A DNA stretch of 64,000 bases from Phyto melanocephala (GCA_941918925.1 OW799235.1:18422701-18486700); one strand, 5' to 3'. Counted from the first letter of the stretch, positions 10,019 to 21,305 are shown. Numbers and translations are program-made. The notes: generated by a model from the sequence alone, not told the origin.

Positions 10019-10289
10019 TTTCGAATGTACTAGAATGTACAAACGAGAACTTTGTCGAATGTTACCGAACACCACTATGTTACTATAAATAGCCGAACAA
10101 CACAGCTAACATGATCAGTATAATACCAGAGCTAGTAAAGTGCTATTAAACAATATCTGAGTGTGTTTAAGTAAATAAAGTGCTGTTAATATTATAAGTA
10201 ATTTCAACTGTTTTTGATTGCAATAAAAGAACTCAAAGTATATTTAAAGGAAATAAGCCAACTTTTATAAAAGGTATAAACGTAACAAT
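10019..10289 (+). promoter_or_regulatory. hsp70-like promoter and leader
   Basis: Two heat-shock-element-like groups are visible: GAATGTAC-TA-GAATGTAC at 10023-10040, and TCGAATGTTACCGAAC at 10055-10070 (nGAAn, nTTan, nGAAn in 5-bp steps). CTATAAATAG follows at 10083-10092 and an initiator TCAGT at 10115-10119. If +1 is A10117, TATA lies at about -32 and the proximal group at about -62 to -47, the classic fly hsp70 spacing. The following ~170 bases are A-rich and lack ATG, with AGTAAAGTGC and AAGTAAATAAAGTG, in the style of fly hsp70 leaders. The first ATG (about 10289) gives only about 21 codons that run through the transposon end. It may instead be an LTR or the element's own promoter. Confidence 0.5.
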
Positions 10290-10349
10290 ATGTTCATCTT
10301 ATCCGGTGTTCACGTAAGGCAGTGTTTTTGTTACCGCGAGTCTACTGTA

Positions 10350-10800
10350 GTATGATTTAGAAAAACCGTTCTAAAAAAAATTAACATTATAGTCAATATA
10401 TGTGTGTGAAACAACAGTAGGTTGAAAAAGTAATCCGGCAATGACTTTTTTAATAATATTTTGATTTCAACTGCTTTTCTTCTTGCTGAATAAATTTTTA
10501 TTGTTTTAAAAGTTTGAGATGTCAAAAAAGTGAACAAAAATTTTTAAAAAATTAAAGAAATTTAAAAATCAACGAAAAATTTCAAAAAAATATTGGTACA
10601 AAAATTGCAATTAAAATGGTAAGTACCATTAGTTTATCTAACTTAAAGCAAAATACAATAATTTTTCCGTAAAAAAGAAAAGATTGTCGATTTCAACTAT
10701 AGGCATATATATGATTATTGCATGATACTTTATTTAAACATAAAAATGATAACCGGTAACCATTATATGTTTTAACCATAATCAGACAATTCAATCATAG
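10350..10800. other. AT-rich sequence, no gene seen
   Basis: No coding homology. TAGGTTGAAAAAGTAATCCG near 10420 could be a stray transposon end, but no partner was found. Confidence 0.35.
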
Positions 10801-10802
10801 TA

Positions 10803-11273
10803 ACGGGTCCGCAATCTAACGTTTTTTTTCTACTAGTGCTTTGACAGATAATTAGTTTTATCCTTCCGCTGAACAAATATGGTTGAAGCCAACTGACCAC
10901 CCAATGGGTTAAGTGGGCCTGCGATCGACGTACAGAAAATGAAGCTCATTTTGATCTTGGCGGGTATGTGAACAAGCAAAATTATCGCATTTGGGGCACA
11001 GAAAACCCGATACACACAAAACGAGTCACTGTTTAGTGCGGATTTTGGTCCAGAGGCATAATTGAGCCATTTTTCTTCGAAAATAAGCAAGGAGTGGCCG
11101 AGTCAATGGCGATCGTAATCGGGCCATGTTGAACAAATTTTTGTTTACAAAAAGTGAAGAGGATGATATTGACAACATTTGGTTTCAACAAGACGGCGCT
11201 ACGTGCCACACAGCCGAAGCACAGTAGTTTTTTTATAGCATTTTCAAAAAAAAAAGTTATTTGGCGGACCGTT
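10803..11273 (+). mobile_element. Deleted mariner, GGTCCGC family, copy 1
   Basis: Ends ACGGGTCCGC and the complement of AACGGTCCGCC are flanked by TA at 10801-10802 and 11274-11275. The interior reads, with frameshifts and stops, AHFDLGGYVNKQNYRIWGTE, then DDIDNIWFQQDGATCHTAEA, and ends there, so the third catalytic residue is deleted. The first catalytic position (usually SDEAHF) reads ENEAHF. The same family is at 20574-21073. Confidence 0.8.
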
Positions 11274-11275
11274 TA

Positions 11276-12305
11276 TGTTGCTCTTACATTATGATTACCA
11301 CAACCATATTTTTGTAGTTAAAGAGATATTAAAGTTTTAAATCTTTAATTTTTTTACTGACATTTTGTTTTGATTTTTTACATGACGGGTTTATTTAAGA
11401 ACAGAATTTTTTTCTGAAATATTATTTGGATTGTAGATAAAATTATATAAAAACTGTAAAAAAAAACATTACATAGATATTTGATTTACATAATAAGTTA
11501 CAAACACCCAAATCGGGGACATATTTTTACGTCTTCTTTAACAAATATTATTTTATATACGCTCAATGCAAAAAATTCATAAGACTTTTTTTGTTGTATT
11601 TTTTTTAAATTTCCAAAAAAAAAAAAAAAAAAAAAAGAATTTGTCTAAAACAAAAAATAATGTAAATCAGATTAGTTGTTAGTTCCTACATGTTTTTTTC
11701 CAATTTTATGTAAACCTCACTGTTTGCTTGTCCAAAATTGCATTTATTTTAATATTCTTTTTTATTACGGAAGATTAATTATTTATCTCCGGCATTTGGA
11801 GTCATAAGTGTAAAGCACAATATTTATTTGGAAGCATTGCGTGCTTACGCTACGTCCGTCTGTCCATGTATGGGTTAAATTTAGAAAGATAATTCCTTAA
11901 AGCAAACTATTGCTCATATTAAGATGAAAGCATGTCTGTACGCTTATCACACTTTTATATCCGATTCTAAATACCAAAGACATAACGAACAATTTAAAAA
12001 ATGTAACCTACACGTTTTAAAAAATAAGAAATATATTTTTTTTAAATTGCCTTGCGAAAATTCTTCATTTTAGTTTTTATTACCAAAAAAGTTTGATGTT
12101 TGTAAAAGTTTAAATTTTTTCAGTTTATTTGCAATTCTGTTCCACAGTCGTTACTAATACAAATATTTTCGTAAAGAAACCTGAAAAAATATTGGCGTAT
12201 TTACAAGAAGTCCTTAATTTGTATTGTTATAATGTCATTATTTTCCAAAACTTTTAAAACATTATTGTATTATTTTTAAACCTTTTTCAAAGCATTTTCA
12301 TAAGG
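11276..12305. other. AT-rich sequence with poly(A)
   Basis: A pure A run of about 23 lies at 11614-11636. GGCGTATTTACAAGAAGTCC at 12192-12211 resembles the end of the MITE-like element at 62281-62455. No gene seen. Confidence 0.4.
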
Positions 12306-12535
12306 TACTAGATGGGCCCGGTCCGCGTGGCTGGCCCCAAATTTTTCTTTTATTTTGAACTGCCTCTCGAAGAAAATCAAAATCAGTGTTTTTAGTTATT
12401 TATAATAAAAAAAAATGTCACTCATCACGGCCTGTAGAGCATGCATATAAAGTTTCGTCAAAATCGGTGCAGTAGTTTTTGTGTTTATCGATCACGAACA
12501 TGCACGTAATTTTTTATATACAGAGATATGTATGC
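12306..12535 (+). repeat. Dispersed fly repeat related to 531-1012
   Basis: It starts GATGGGCCCGGTCCGCGTGG and contains AAAGTTTCGTCAAAATCGGT. It ends TTTTTTATATACAGAGAT, like the end of the repeat at 531-1012. Probably a non-coding transposon 3' region. Confidence 0.5.
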
Positions 12536-13904
12536 ATCGCGGCAACAGCCATAACAATTCAAAAACATATACATTTTGTTTTTGTATAAATGCCGACATG
12601 TGTCACACAATTTTATTATTTGTTTCTTTAAGTTCAATAATTTTTAAGAAACGTCATTGTACAAATTTTCTAAACCCTTTTTAACAAACTGAAACTGCAA
12701 ATTATTTGTTGTAGATTAAAAATAGAAAAATTAAGTTTGACACGTGCAGGCATATTATTAAAAAAAATTTGGTAAGTCTGATAAATTGTAAAACAAACAG
12801 CTGATTCGAAACAAGTACTTTATTGACCTTGACGTTTTCGCAATTTTGAATAGTTATGACATTATGTCACTTGTGACATTTTGTAAATTTTCCTTCAATT
12901 GATTTTGTTGTAACATTTGTTTACTCACAGTTATTGTTCTGTTTACTCTGTGTAAATTGCATAACTATTTCAGAACAAGTAATATTAATTAAATTAATTA
13001 TTTTGTCATTCCACTCGTATGTTTTAAATAAATAAATTGAAGTGGTTGTTAGTTTATGTTGCGCGTCGACGTCGATGTGTTTGTGCTCTTAAGAGTGTGA
13101 GTGTTTAAACAATAGATAAGATTATTATATTGTGAATTGTTTGCAATCAAAATTTGTTTACATTTTCATTAATTTTTTGTACCACTACATAGTCAATTGA
13201 AAATGATTGAAATTAAAAATAGGAAAAAAAAATCGATTTTTCCGAAACAAAAACTAGTTTACACAATCAACCATTACACAATCAAGCTTAACAAAATTGT
13301 TAATTTTTAGTCAATTTTAAAGATTGTAGTTTCTGATTGCAATCATTCACGATTCATAAATTAAATGAAATCTGGTACATGTAAAGGGAAAACTATAATT
13401 TTTAACTGCTATAATACACAGTAAGATAACTGTTATTGCATAAAATGAAATAAATTATTTAAATCATGTGTTAGGAGGGATAATTAAAATTCAAATAGTA
13501 CATTTTTTGTCAAACCTACATGTCGTTCATATTTAATTTTTTTTTATTAGATGTAAAACTAACGTAGAGGGGTTGCCGTTTTCATCTTGTGGAAAGTAAG
13601 ACTTAAACTCCAAAGAAAAGACAATAAAAAAATTGAAAAAATAACAACGCCAAAATATATAAAGGAAGTCAGTAATAATGCACTTTTTAAATTAATAGTG
13701 ATTTTTTTGTGCAAGTGGCAACTCTGAAATTTGGCAGCTGTCATATATCTTTATTTCGACTATAAAAAAATTCTTAGCGAAAGAACTTAACGTGATAATT
13801 GTAACAACTTAGTGCAAAAATGTTAAGAAAGGTGCTGAGACCACAAACTTAAACAATTTTGCAGTAGAGAAGGTGCACCCAATGGTTCTGACAACCGAAG
13901 AATA
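12536..13904. other. AT-rich sequence, no gene seen
   Basis: No coding homology or terminal repeats recognised. Short open frames here have no recognisable composition or motif. Confidence 0.4.
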
Positions 13905-13960
13905 GCTGTATAAGATTCATCACAGCCGAATAAAGCACTCCTACTTGTTCTAATTCTAAC
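13905..13960 (-). repeat. HINE-like repeat, hairpin end only
   Basis: TATAAGATTCATCACAGCCG, then AATAAAGCACTCCTACTTGTT, is a mutated form of the hairpin end of the HINE-like family. The rest of the copy is not recognisable. Confidence 0.6.
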
Positions 13961-14640
13961 TTAAGTTGTTCTGTTAAGAGGCCAAAACTATATTTGACAA
14001 ATTTTTTAAGACCCTATTTATGTGATACTCAATCTTCGCTGGCTATCAAATTTCTCGCTGAACATCAAATATCGATTTATAATATGATTAAGCATCGCTG
14101 ATAAAATTTTTTGTTGGGTGTTAACTTTTCTTTTATTTTTCACCCCTTGAATGAAGAAATAAATTTAAAATTCTAAAAATTGCTGTCGAATGTGCTTTAC
14201 ATGAAAATGCGTTCGGTTATTTAGTTCTTTCGATCACAGTCAACGATATATTTGTCCATGCTGACTCTGATAATACCCTTCACGATCTTATGACAAGTTA
14301 CTGTTATGTTCAATCCAGAAGCTTAAAAAAATTAATTTTCGTTCATATTTAAAAAAAAAACCAAAAAGTAGTTGTATTTGTATGCTTATATCGCAGATAG
14401 TCTCTAGCTGTTTTATCAGTTATTCTCTGAAATCATTTTCGAGCTACAGCTTGTATTTGGGTGTATTTGGCGGGTTCCAAAAATTAACTGGGAGCTTAAG
14501 ACACTTGACATAATTAAAAAATATTTATTCAAAAAAATATGTTTGCCTATAACTTTGACGATTATAGACTGATTTGCTCAAAAAAACTAAAAACGTGTCT
14601 ATGAACTATACTAGGGCTGAAAATGTTTGAGTTGAATTGA
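13961..14640. other. AT-rich sequence, no gene seen
   Basis: Nothing recognised. Confidence 0.35.
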
Positions 14641-14644
14641 GTTT

Positions 14645-15010
14645 AAGACCCGGTATTGACGGGTCACTGAATGTTAGGCAAACATGCAAGTCAACTCGAA
14701 CTTCCATCGAACGACCATTGTCACAGCTCTCTGGACAGGTAGAAGGAGGAATCGGTTTTCGACCTTCTCTGCGAATGTCCTGAACTACTGGCGGCTAAGA
14801 GACCCAGACTTCTGGGCGAACATGTACTGGATGGCCTCTCTGCGATATTTGAAGCTGAACTGAATTATCTACTGAGATACCTCACGGCCACGGAGTGGAT
14901 CTAGCACCCTTACACTTGCATTTATTCTGAGATACATTAGACCTGACGAATGATGTGGTCCTGTCAAACAGACTCCACTTGACTGTATGCGTGCAGTGAA
15001 CTATCACGTT
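14645..15010 (+). pseudogene. LINE ORF2 C-terminus and 3' UTR fragment
   Basis: The plus strand reads LTGH, a stop, MLGKHASQLELPSNDHCHSS, then (after another stop) EESVFDLLCECPELLAAKRP and on to ATEWI and a terminal stop at about 14902. This matches the region after RT/RNase H in R1/LOA-type LINEs, where a C..C...H....C motif precedes a hydrophobic C-terminus. The histidine position reads D and one cysteine is lost, so it is inactive. About 100 bases of probable 3' UTR follow. Confidence 0.75.
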
Positions 15011-15084
15011 AACCAACCAAGCAATAGTAAAAATATTTAGGTAAAAAACAGAGGTACTTGTATCTTTATTTAGTCATATCACAG

Positions 15085-15345
15085 AAAGTAATGGAGCGAT
15101 TGTGCTGGGTTTTAATAGCAATTCATTCGCTTATATTTTCAAAAGATTAGTACAACATACAGATCTGTGTGTAATGTGGGGGCTTTTAAAAATTGATTTC
15201 AACAAACACACGAACAGAAGGACATACAGACATAGTCGACTCCCCTAGTCATAAACTTTTTCAAACTAGGTATTGGGTTGGTTGTAAATATTGTAGAAAT
15301 TACAAATGGAATGACAAAGCACTACAGGTGATGGGTATAAATTTT
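15085..15345 (+). repeat. Degenerate HINE-like repeat
   Basis: Recognisable blocks in order are AATTGATTTCAACAAACACA, GACATAGTCGACTCCCCTAG, TTGTAGAAATTACAAATGG and AATGACAAAGC. These match subfamily 1 in the hairpin-first orientation. Both ends are decayed. Confidence 0.7.
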
Positions 15346-15349
15346 AGGT

Positions 15350-16020
15350 TTGCAATAAAAAATACAAATTAAATTTTTACTTGCATTTTCTGGAAGCTTA
15401 TAACTGTGATCACATATTTTTTGTACAACATTCGTTTATTTTACATATAAAACTTACTACAGGGTTTTCTAAAATTTTCACAGCAGGAAATAGAGTTTAT
15501 TTCAAAGTATTTTTTTTTTTTTGTTAAGAAATAGGGTGAGAGATTCTTCTCAAAAATTATTTTTATTTCCATTTTGTAATAAAGCGATTGATGCTGAAAC
15601 CCTCAAAAGTCTTTAATTATTAAATTGTTTTTACTATTACTATTACTGTTTCGTCAGCTGATAAAATTATTCCTGATTTTTATATCTAATTTTTTCTAGG
15701 CACAAATGACAGAAAATTTAAATCTCGTCAATCGTCAATTTGAAGACATCCTAAATTTTTTTTAGAATTTTCTTTTCAACTGTTACATAATCCAATTAAG
15801 CAGTTATGCAACAAAAAAAATTTTTATTAGCTTGCTTATTTTTTTAGAACATTTTTTTTTGTTTCAGCTCTTTGAGACAATAAAATATTTAACAAGTTTA
15901 CAACTTTACCTGCTTGTAAAGAAATATATTTGAAAAAGAAGTTGTCAACATACCTGTAAAGAGACGAAGAAAAAAAAAATACAATTAAAGAAATGAAATA
16001 AAATCATTGAATATTAAATT
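15350..16020. other. AT-rich sequence, no gene seen
   Basis: Nothing recognised apart from T and A runs. Confidence 0.35.
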
Positions 16021-16023
16021 AGA

Positions 16024-16850
16024 CAGACGGAATGACAAACCTATATATACCCCTTTTTATACCCTTCACACAGTGAAAAAGGGTATATATAGGTTTGTCA
16101 TTCCGTGTGAAATTTCTACAATTTTCATTTCCGACCCCATAAAGTATATATTTTCTGAAAGCTTATGAATAGGGGAGTCGATTAAGCCCTGTCAGTCTGT
16201 CCATCTGTCCGTCTGACCGTCTGTCCGTGTGTATGTTGAAATCAACTTTTTGAAGCCCCCCGACATAGGTTGGACCCGGGTAAGGTATTAAAATATCAGA
16301 AATATTCGGGAGTAGATCGGTATTGAAAATCAGAAACATCGGTACATAAACAACTGAGATATGAGCAAAAACCCACGACCACCTCGATTTTCTTTTCACA
16401 AAAACAACATTACAACAACAACATACATACATACAAACGTGTATACTGGTTAGGGAAAACGTGGCATCGAATCCCAGCAGAGCCAAAAAAATTTTTTTTA
16501 ATTTTTTTAAAATTTTTTTTTTTAATTTTTTTTTTATTTTTTTTTTATTTTTTATTTAATATATTATATATATTTTTATTATTATTTTTTTTAAATTTTT
16601 TTTTTTTTTAATTTTTTTTTATTTTTTTTTGTTTTATATATATTATATATGTATATAATAATTTTTTTTTTTAATTTTTTTTTTAAATTTTTTTTTTAAA
16701 AATTTTTTTTTTATTTTTTTTTTTTTGTTTTTTTAACGTACATACGTGAATTTACTGTTATTGCATGACTACTCGTTGTGAAGGGTATATAAGATTCGGC
16801 ACGGCCGAATATAGCGCTTTTACTTGTTCACTGTGTGAAGGGTATAAAAA
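16024..16850 (+). repeat. Host HINE-like fragment split by another copy
   Basis: 16024-16056 (ACGGAATGACAAACCTATAT then ATACCCC) and 16829-16850 (CACTGTGTGAAGGGTATAAA) together make the end of one plus-oriented copy. The intervening 16057-16828 is a complete minus-oriented copy. The split falls inside a T run. Confidence 0.8.
16057..16828 (-). mobile_element. HINE-like repeat, subfamily 1 (copy B)
   Basis: Reading the plus strand: TATACCCTTCACACAGTG end; CATTTCCGACCCCATAAAGT; a (TA)n block; a (GTCY)n block (GTCTGTCCATCTGTCCGTCT, 16194-16213); TGGCATCGAATCCCAGC; a T-rich tract at 16489-16738; and the hairpin end ATTCGGC-ACG-GCCGAAT with ATAGCGCTTTTACTTGTT. The (TA)n/(GTCY)n pair is the hallmark described for mini-me elements of flies. 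No protein is convincingly encoded. It is inserted in another copy of the family. Confidence 0.85.
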
Positions 16851-17574
16851 GATAAATAATACGCATCTTTTTTAATATAAATGCACAAATGTCACTGCTT
16901 GCAAAATTAGTCACGTGATAAAGTAAAAAAAATATTAAAAACACATATAAAAGCAGCAACAAAAACTACAACAAAATTATAATGTTTTAATATAAAGCCG
17001 TATTTCTGATGTAGGGAACAGCAGTAACAACAACATAAAGTACATTTAATTCACGTTTTGCATAATAAATAAGTTTATTGTTTCTGTCTACGAATCACTT
17101 GTTCATGAACAAGCAGCATTATGTTTTGTATTTTATTTAAATACTTCATAGTGCCGTTTGTCAAAAGTTTGTACGAAAAATGAATTTTATTGCATTTTAA
17201 GCGGCAAAAGAAAGAAAACAGAAAATTTTAACATGAATAAAAGATGTGATTTTTTGTAGGAAACTTTAATATGAAATAATTAATATTAGGCTTATAATTC
17301 CTGAAATATGTTTCCATTAACTGTTTTGAGTAAACATTTATATGCGACACTAAAAAAATTCATCGGAGAGAGCTGGTGATAAAATAGAAATTGGTTTTGA
17401 ATATCCAGAGGCTAGAGTTGAAAATATTTTTAAGCATTTCGCCAACACTTTATTTCTAGAAACGTATCTTTCAAGGCAGTTGCTTATATCAAGTGCAAAC
17501 TATTTTCATTTAATGTTGTGACATTTGCATACATTTTTTTATTATGATTATTATTATTATTATGAATTAAACCA
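16851..17574. other. AT-rich sequence, no gene seen
   Basis: Nothing recognised; a short (TTA)n run lies at 17545-17560. Confidence 0.35.
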
Positions 17575-17630
17575 ACAACTAACCCAACAACAGGGAACTT
17601 GTTAGGGCTTTTGTTATCGTATCCCAGGCG

Positions 17631-17984
17631 ATGGCGGAAGAACTCCTTAAAAATGGGTATATTAAGGTGAGCTGGTTTCGTGTAAGACGGAAGAGGTACG
17701 AAAACATCAAGAGATGCTTCAGATGCTTCAGTACCAGACATGAACAGTGGAATTGTACTGGACCTGATAGAAAAGGCCAAGGGATATGTATGAGGTGCGG
17801 AGAAGTCGGACATGTTATGAAAACATGTGTAAATAAATCGAAATGTTGCATGTGTTCTGAAGCTGGACACAGCAAGGTGGACCACATAGCAGGGACAAAC
17901 AACTGCAAAATGACAACAATAGGACGAAAAAGAGAATACTTCAAGCCAATATGCACAGAAGCAAGACGGCTGACGCTCTTCTGA
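17631..17984 (+). pseudogene. LINE ORF1 (gag-like) zinc-knuckle region
   Basis: This is a nucleic-acid-binding gag-like protein of a non-LTR retrotransposon. Homology already starts upstream (about 17600, ELVRAFVIVSQ) in the same frame, so the ATG used here is internal. Residues 10-22 (YIKVSWFRVRRKR) precede three CCHC knuckles: C29-C32-H37-C42, C53-C56-H61-C66, and C72-C75-H80 with a displaced last cysteine (C92). The zinc ligands of the first two knuckles are intact. The N-terminal part of ORF1 is missing. A 220-codon minus-strand frame over this region is an artefact of the coding bias. Confidence 0.85.
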
Positions 17985-18204
17985 TATAGTAGTTATCAGC
18001 GAACAATACGGAAGGCCAAAAAGTGGTACATGGATCACCGATACTAGCAATACAGCAGCCATATGGATACCGACACGTAGCAGCCTAGTTATAGAGGACA
18101 AATGTTGTGAAAACGGATTTGTTTGGTTCAAAACGAAGGATTTCACGCTATTCAGCTGCTACTTGACACCGAACGAAGAACTGGAGGCCTTTCAAGTGGC
18201 CTAA
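17935..18204 (+). pseudogene. LINE ORF2 N-terminus, AP-endonuclease-like
   Basis: A first piece reads ILQANMHRSKTADALL, overlapping the end of ORF1. A second, after a small deletion and a frame change, reads SDIVVISEQYGRPKSGTWIT, IEDKCCENGFVWFK and LFSCYLTPNEELEAF before a stop at about 18204. These are the opening blocks of the endonuclease of R1-like LINEs; the E of SEQY is the metal-binding glutamate. The domain is truncated before its catalytic histidine. Confidence 0.78.
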
Positions 18205-18205
18205 A

Positions 18206-18784
18206 GAAAGGTTATAAAGAAATTTTAAAAACCAGCGTTATCTATATCTAAACAGATGAGTTAGCCTCTGACAGTCAATCTCCTTAGGTGTTCGTAATTT
18301 GAATCTCTTCATTTGTTTTTTTTCAAATGTTATGATCAAATTTCTATGAATCATTTCTATAGTTTATGGCCTGCCATAGTGTGCAACTCTTTGGTGGGAA
18401 ATTTTCTAGGAAGATTGTATATAATCTTGAGGTTCTTATTTGAGATAATTTACAGTCTTTTCTTATCCCACTTTGCACAACTATTCCATATTGGTCTTAT
18501 GCATATTGTGTTAATTTTTTGAATTTAATTTATTTTTTATGTTTAGGAGAGGAAAGAGAGATCTGCTACATGTCACTGCTTTTGAGCAGTTTATATGTTC
18601 TTTAAATAGAAGTTCACGATCGAGAGTTACACCGTGGTACCTAAAAGAATCCGTAAACGGTATAAATTTGCCTTGGATTATAATCGGATGACATGGAATT
18701 CTTTTAGGAGATTTGTTAAATGGCGAAATTATGGCCTGCAGTTTCTCTTCATTTATTTTTTATTTCCATTTCTTAAAAATTTTT
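18206..18784. other. AT-rich sequence, no gene seen
   Basis: Nothing recognised. Confidence 0.35.
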
Positions 18785-19260
18785 GTGCTGATAGAATGAT
18801 CTTTCCATATAACACTATAAATAGTGCTCTTCTCAAAAGACAAACAAGAATTTTACTTTTAAGTATCTTTTGCTTATAATTCCTGTATAGTTTTTCCATT
18901 AGATATTTCGACACGTCCGAGTGTTTTAGACTTATTATTAAAGACATGTTTATTCAAGACTGTCAACTGTCTATTTAAAAACATAAAATTCTTTAGCTTA
19001 AAACATTTCTTTACTATTTATTTGATGTTGTTTGTTAAGTGAATGACATTTACATATAGCACTAAGAATAGTGATTAAAAAGTGCTGTTCTTAAAAAAAA
19101 CCAACAAAAATTTGGTTTTTAAGTATCTTTTGCTTATAATTCCTGTATCGTATTTCTATTATATATTTCGAGACGTCCAAGTATAGTAAATTTTTGTTAA
19201 CGACACACTTATTCCATACTGACAACTGTATATTCCAAACCATAGATTTCTTTAGCTGGA
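18785..19260. repeat. Diverged tandem duplication, period 260 bp
   Basis: TTTTAAGTATCTTTTGCTTA starts at 18857 and 19117. The match extends on both sides: ACTATAAATAGTG against ACTAAGAATAGTG, ATTTCGACACGTCC against ATTTCGAGACGTCC, TTCTTTAGCT in both. Two copies with many substitutions; function unknown. Confidence 0.7.
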
Positions 19261-20104
19261 ATCTTAATACTGTATCTTGTTACTCTTAGAAATATTTTAC
19301 TTTTATCTCTAAATTCACTTTCTATCATTGTGATTTTAGATTTTCTATAGACCTTGACCCGAACATTTTCCCTTAGCTGCAAAAGCCCCTAACGAATCGG
19401 CTTATTTTTATAGTAATCGTCTTCTTCCAACAACTTCTTTAAGGCCTCTTTTTCATATTTAAGTCTTATAAATATTTATAAAATACGTACAATTTCGAGA
19501 AAAAAAATTTATTTATTTTAATTTTTTTAAATTAAACATAATTTACTTATTTTAAAATGTGTTTTGAATATTTTCTTTATTTACATATAGTTTTTGTTAT
19601 TTAATTGTTCACTGGGCTTTTAAGTTAAACTACAAAAATCCCGCATAATAAATTATTCAAATACAAGTGTCACTTGCTGAATACGCAATGAATTTTAAAA
19701 TCTTTGTTTAATGGCTTCTAAGTCACAGCAACAACAAACTGTTAAACAAAGTAAGACAACACAATTGTGCATTTATTTTTATTTAATTTGGTATAGACAA
19801 CCAATAATATTAAATAAACATGTTAAACAATTTTATGGCAACTTAAATGGAAATTAATTATAAATATTTTTTTTATTTATTAAAAAATAAATATGCGGCT
19901 AACGTTTGAACAAAAACAAAAAACTAACAATTATGTGTGATAAAAATAATAATTATCTAAATAAAATATGTAATGTTAAAAAAATTAATTAAATGCAAAG
20001 AAATAATAAATATGCAAAACAGAAAGACAGACAGACAAACAAAAATTATTAAATATATTGTAATAGTAAATATCACTCCACGAATAAAACAAAAGATTAA
20101 GGGT
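19261..20104. other. AT-rich sequence, no gene seen
   Basis: Contains a short (GACA)n run at 20026-20038. Nothing else recognised. Confidence 0.35.
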
Positions 20105-20225
20105 TATATTTATATTCATAATAAATGTGAATGTTTTTATCTTTGGATGTTTGTATGATTTGTTACTCAATCACGCAAAACTGCTAAACGGAACTAAATG
20201 AAATTCGGCACATAGATAGACAACA
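20105..20225 (-). repeat. Dispersed 3'-end repeat, copy 2
   Basis: Contains ATAAATGTGAATGTTT, TTGTTACTCAATCACGCAAA, AAACGGAACTAAATGAAATT and CATAGATAGACAA. It is the same family as 4867-5000 and the inverted copy at 58845-58965. Confidence 0.55.
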
Positions 20226-20573
20226 ACCCAGATTAACACATAGGCTCCTTTTTATCACTATAACCAGGCAAAGTCGTTGGAAAACTTATCATCACACAGC
20301 CTAAAAGGGTTTGCTGTAAGTTTTGACTTTTCTTTTATATTTTCAAATTCAAATTTTCAAGTTAATAATTCTACTAATCCTACTAATAGGTATAAGAGAT
20401 GTGAATGTTTGTAAAATTTCCTTTTTTTTGTATTTTTTGGTCCTCAAGCAAATTGTTCATACATGAGTTCCTTAAGGATTTAGTTGTACAATTATACATA
20501 TATTACTTTGGTCAGTATGAACACATCTTAGCATCTCAATAAAGTAAACCTAGTGGAAATTGAAGGTAACTAT

Positions 20574-21073
20574 CTATGATATCAAACCACATTTATACTT
20601 TTTCCCAAAAATTTTGCACGTAGCGCCGTCCTGTTGAAACCAAATGTTGCCAAAATTCTCCTCTTCAATTTTTGTGCACAAAAATTCGTTCAACATGGCC
20701 CGATAACGATCGCCATTGACAATGGCCCAATTATGCCTCCGGACCAAAATCCGCATCAAACTGTGACTCGTTTTGGGTGTATCGGCTTTTCAATGAGTTC
20801 GTGCGGGTTTTCTGTGCCCCAAATGTGACAATTTTGCTTGTTTACATACCCGCCAAGATCAAAATGAGCTTCCTCTGAGAAGATGATTTTTTTTTGGCAA
20901 CATCGGCCAAAGTAATGTCGCAATATTTCCCAGCGTTGTTTAAGCTTATACACAACCATATTCGTTCAGCGGAAGGATAAAAATAATTATCTGTCCAATC
21001 AGACATAAGCTAAGTATTACCATTCATGAAATAAGCACTAGTTATAAAAAAGTTAGATGGCGGACCCTTTGTT
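20574..21073 (-). mobile_element. Deleted mariner, GGTCCGC family, copy 2
   Basis: The 5' end (right side) reads AGTTAGATGGCGGACCC, the complement of the copy at 10803. On the minus strand the interior reads KKIIFSEEAHFDLGGYVNKQ in one frame, HPKRVTV at its end, then VNGDRYRAMLNEF and NIWFQQDGATC in another. It stops making sense right after the second catalytic aspartate, so the third one and the 3' end are lost. The first catalytic aspartate is E (SEEAHF). Confidence 0.8.
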
Positions 21074-21305
21074 ACAAAAAGAATATTTTTATATTGAGAA
21101 AATTTATAAAAAAATTTTTTAATGAAAACGCTGTTTAAAAAAAATTTTCTGCAGAGTGAAAATTCATTAACATTTTTTGAGACAATTTTATACAAAAATG
21201 ATTTAATGGAAAATTTTTTGATAGAGCAAAAGACATATAAAATTTTCTTAAAATAAATTATGAAAACTTGCCAATTGTTTCGTTTATAATTTATTTTATT
21301 AGATC

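Larger units (their letters stand above)
7731..10347 (-). mobile_element. Pogo/Tigger-like DNA transposon carrying a nested element
   Basis: The left end is CAGTAAACTCGCGGTAAC and the right end is the complement of CAGTAGACTCGCGGTAAC, with TA at 7729-7730 and 10348-10349. This terminal form and TA duplication fit the pogo/Tigger group. About 1.6 kb of it is a different transposon (7929-9554). The only likely transposase remnant is an acidic C-terminal piece on the minus strand at 9602-9760. The right part holds a promoter-like segment (10019-10289). Confidence 0.75.
17575..18205 (+). mobile_element. LINE fragment: end of ORF1 and start of ORF2
   Basis: The fragment carries the zinc-knuckle end of ORF1 followed by the start of an ORF2 endonuclease domain. 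ORF1 and ORF2 overlap, as in R1-like LINEs. No RT is present; the element is cut at both sides (about 17575 and 18205). Confidence 0.82.

Noticed and set aside
10007..10215. Solo LTR of a retrotransposon
   Set aside because: TATA and a polyadenylation-like AATAAA are present, but I found no TG...CA ends with a target duplication. The HSE-TATA-initiator spacing fits an hsp70-type promoter better. Not fully excluded.
16057..16828. Canonical Helitron
   Set aside because: No TC start, CTRR end or helicase. The hairpin and T/T insertion fit Helentron-type relatives better, which is kept only as an inference.
17484..18146. 220-codon open frame on the minus strand
   Set aside because: It overlaps the plus-strand LINE ORF1 knuckles and ORF2 start, whose protein homology is clear. 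The minus frame has no family motif and is a coding shadow.
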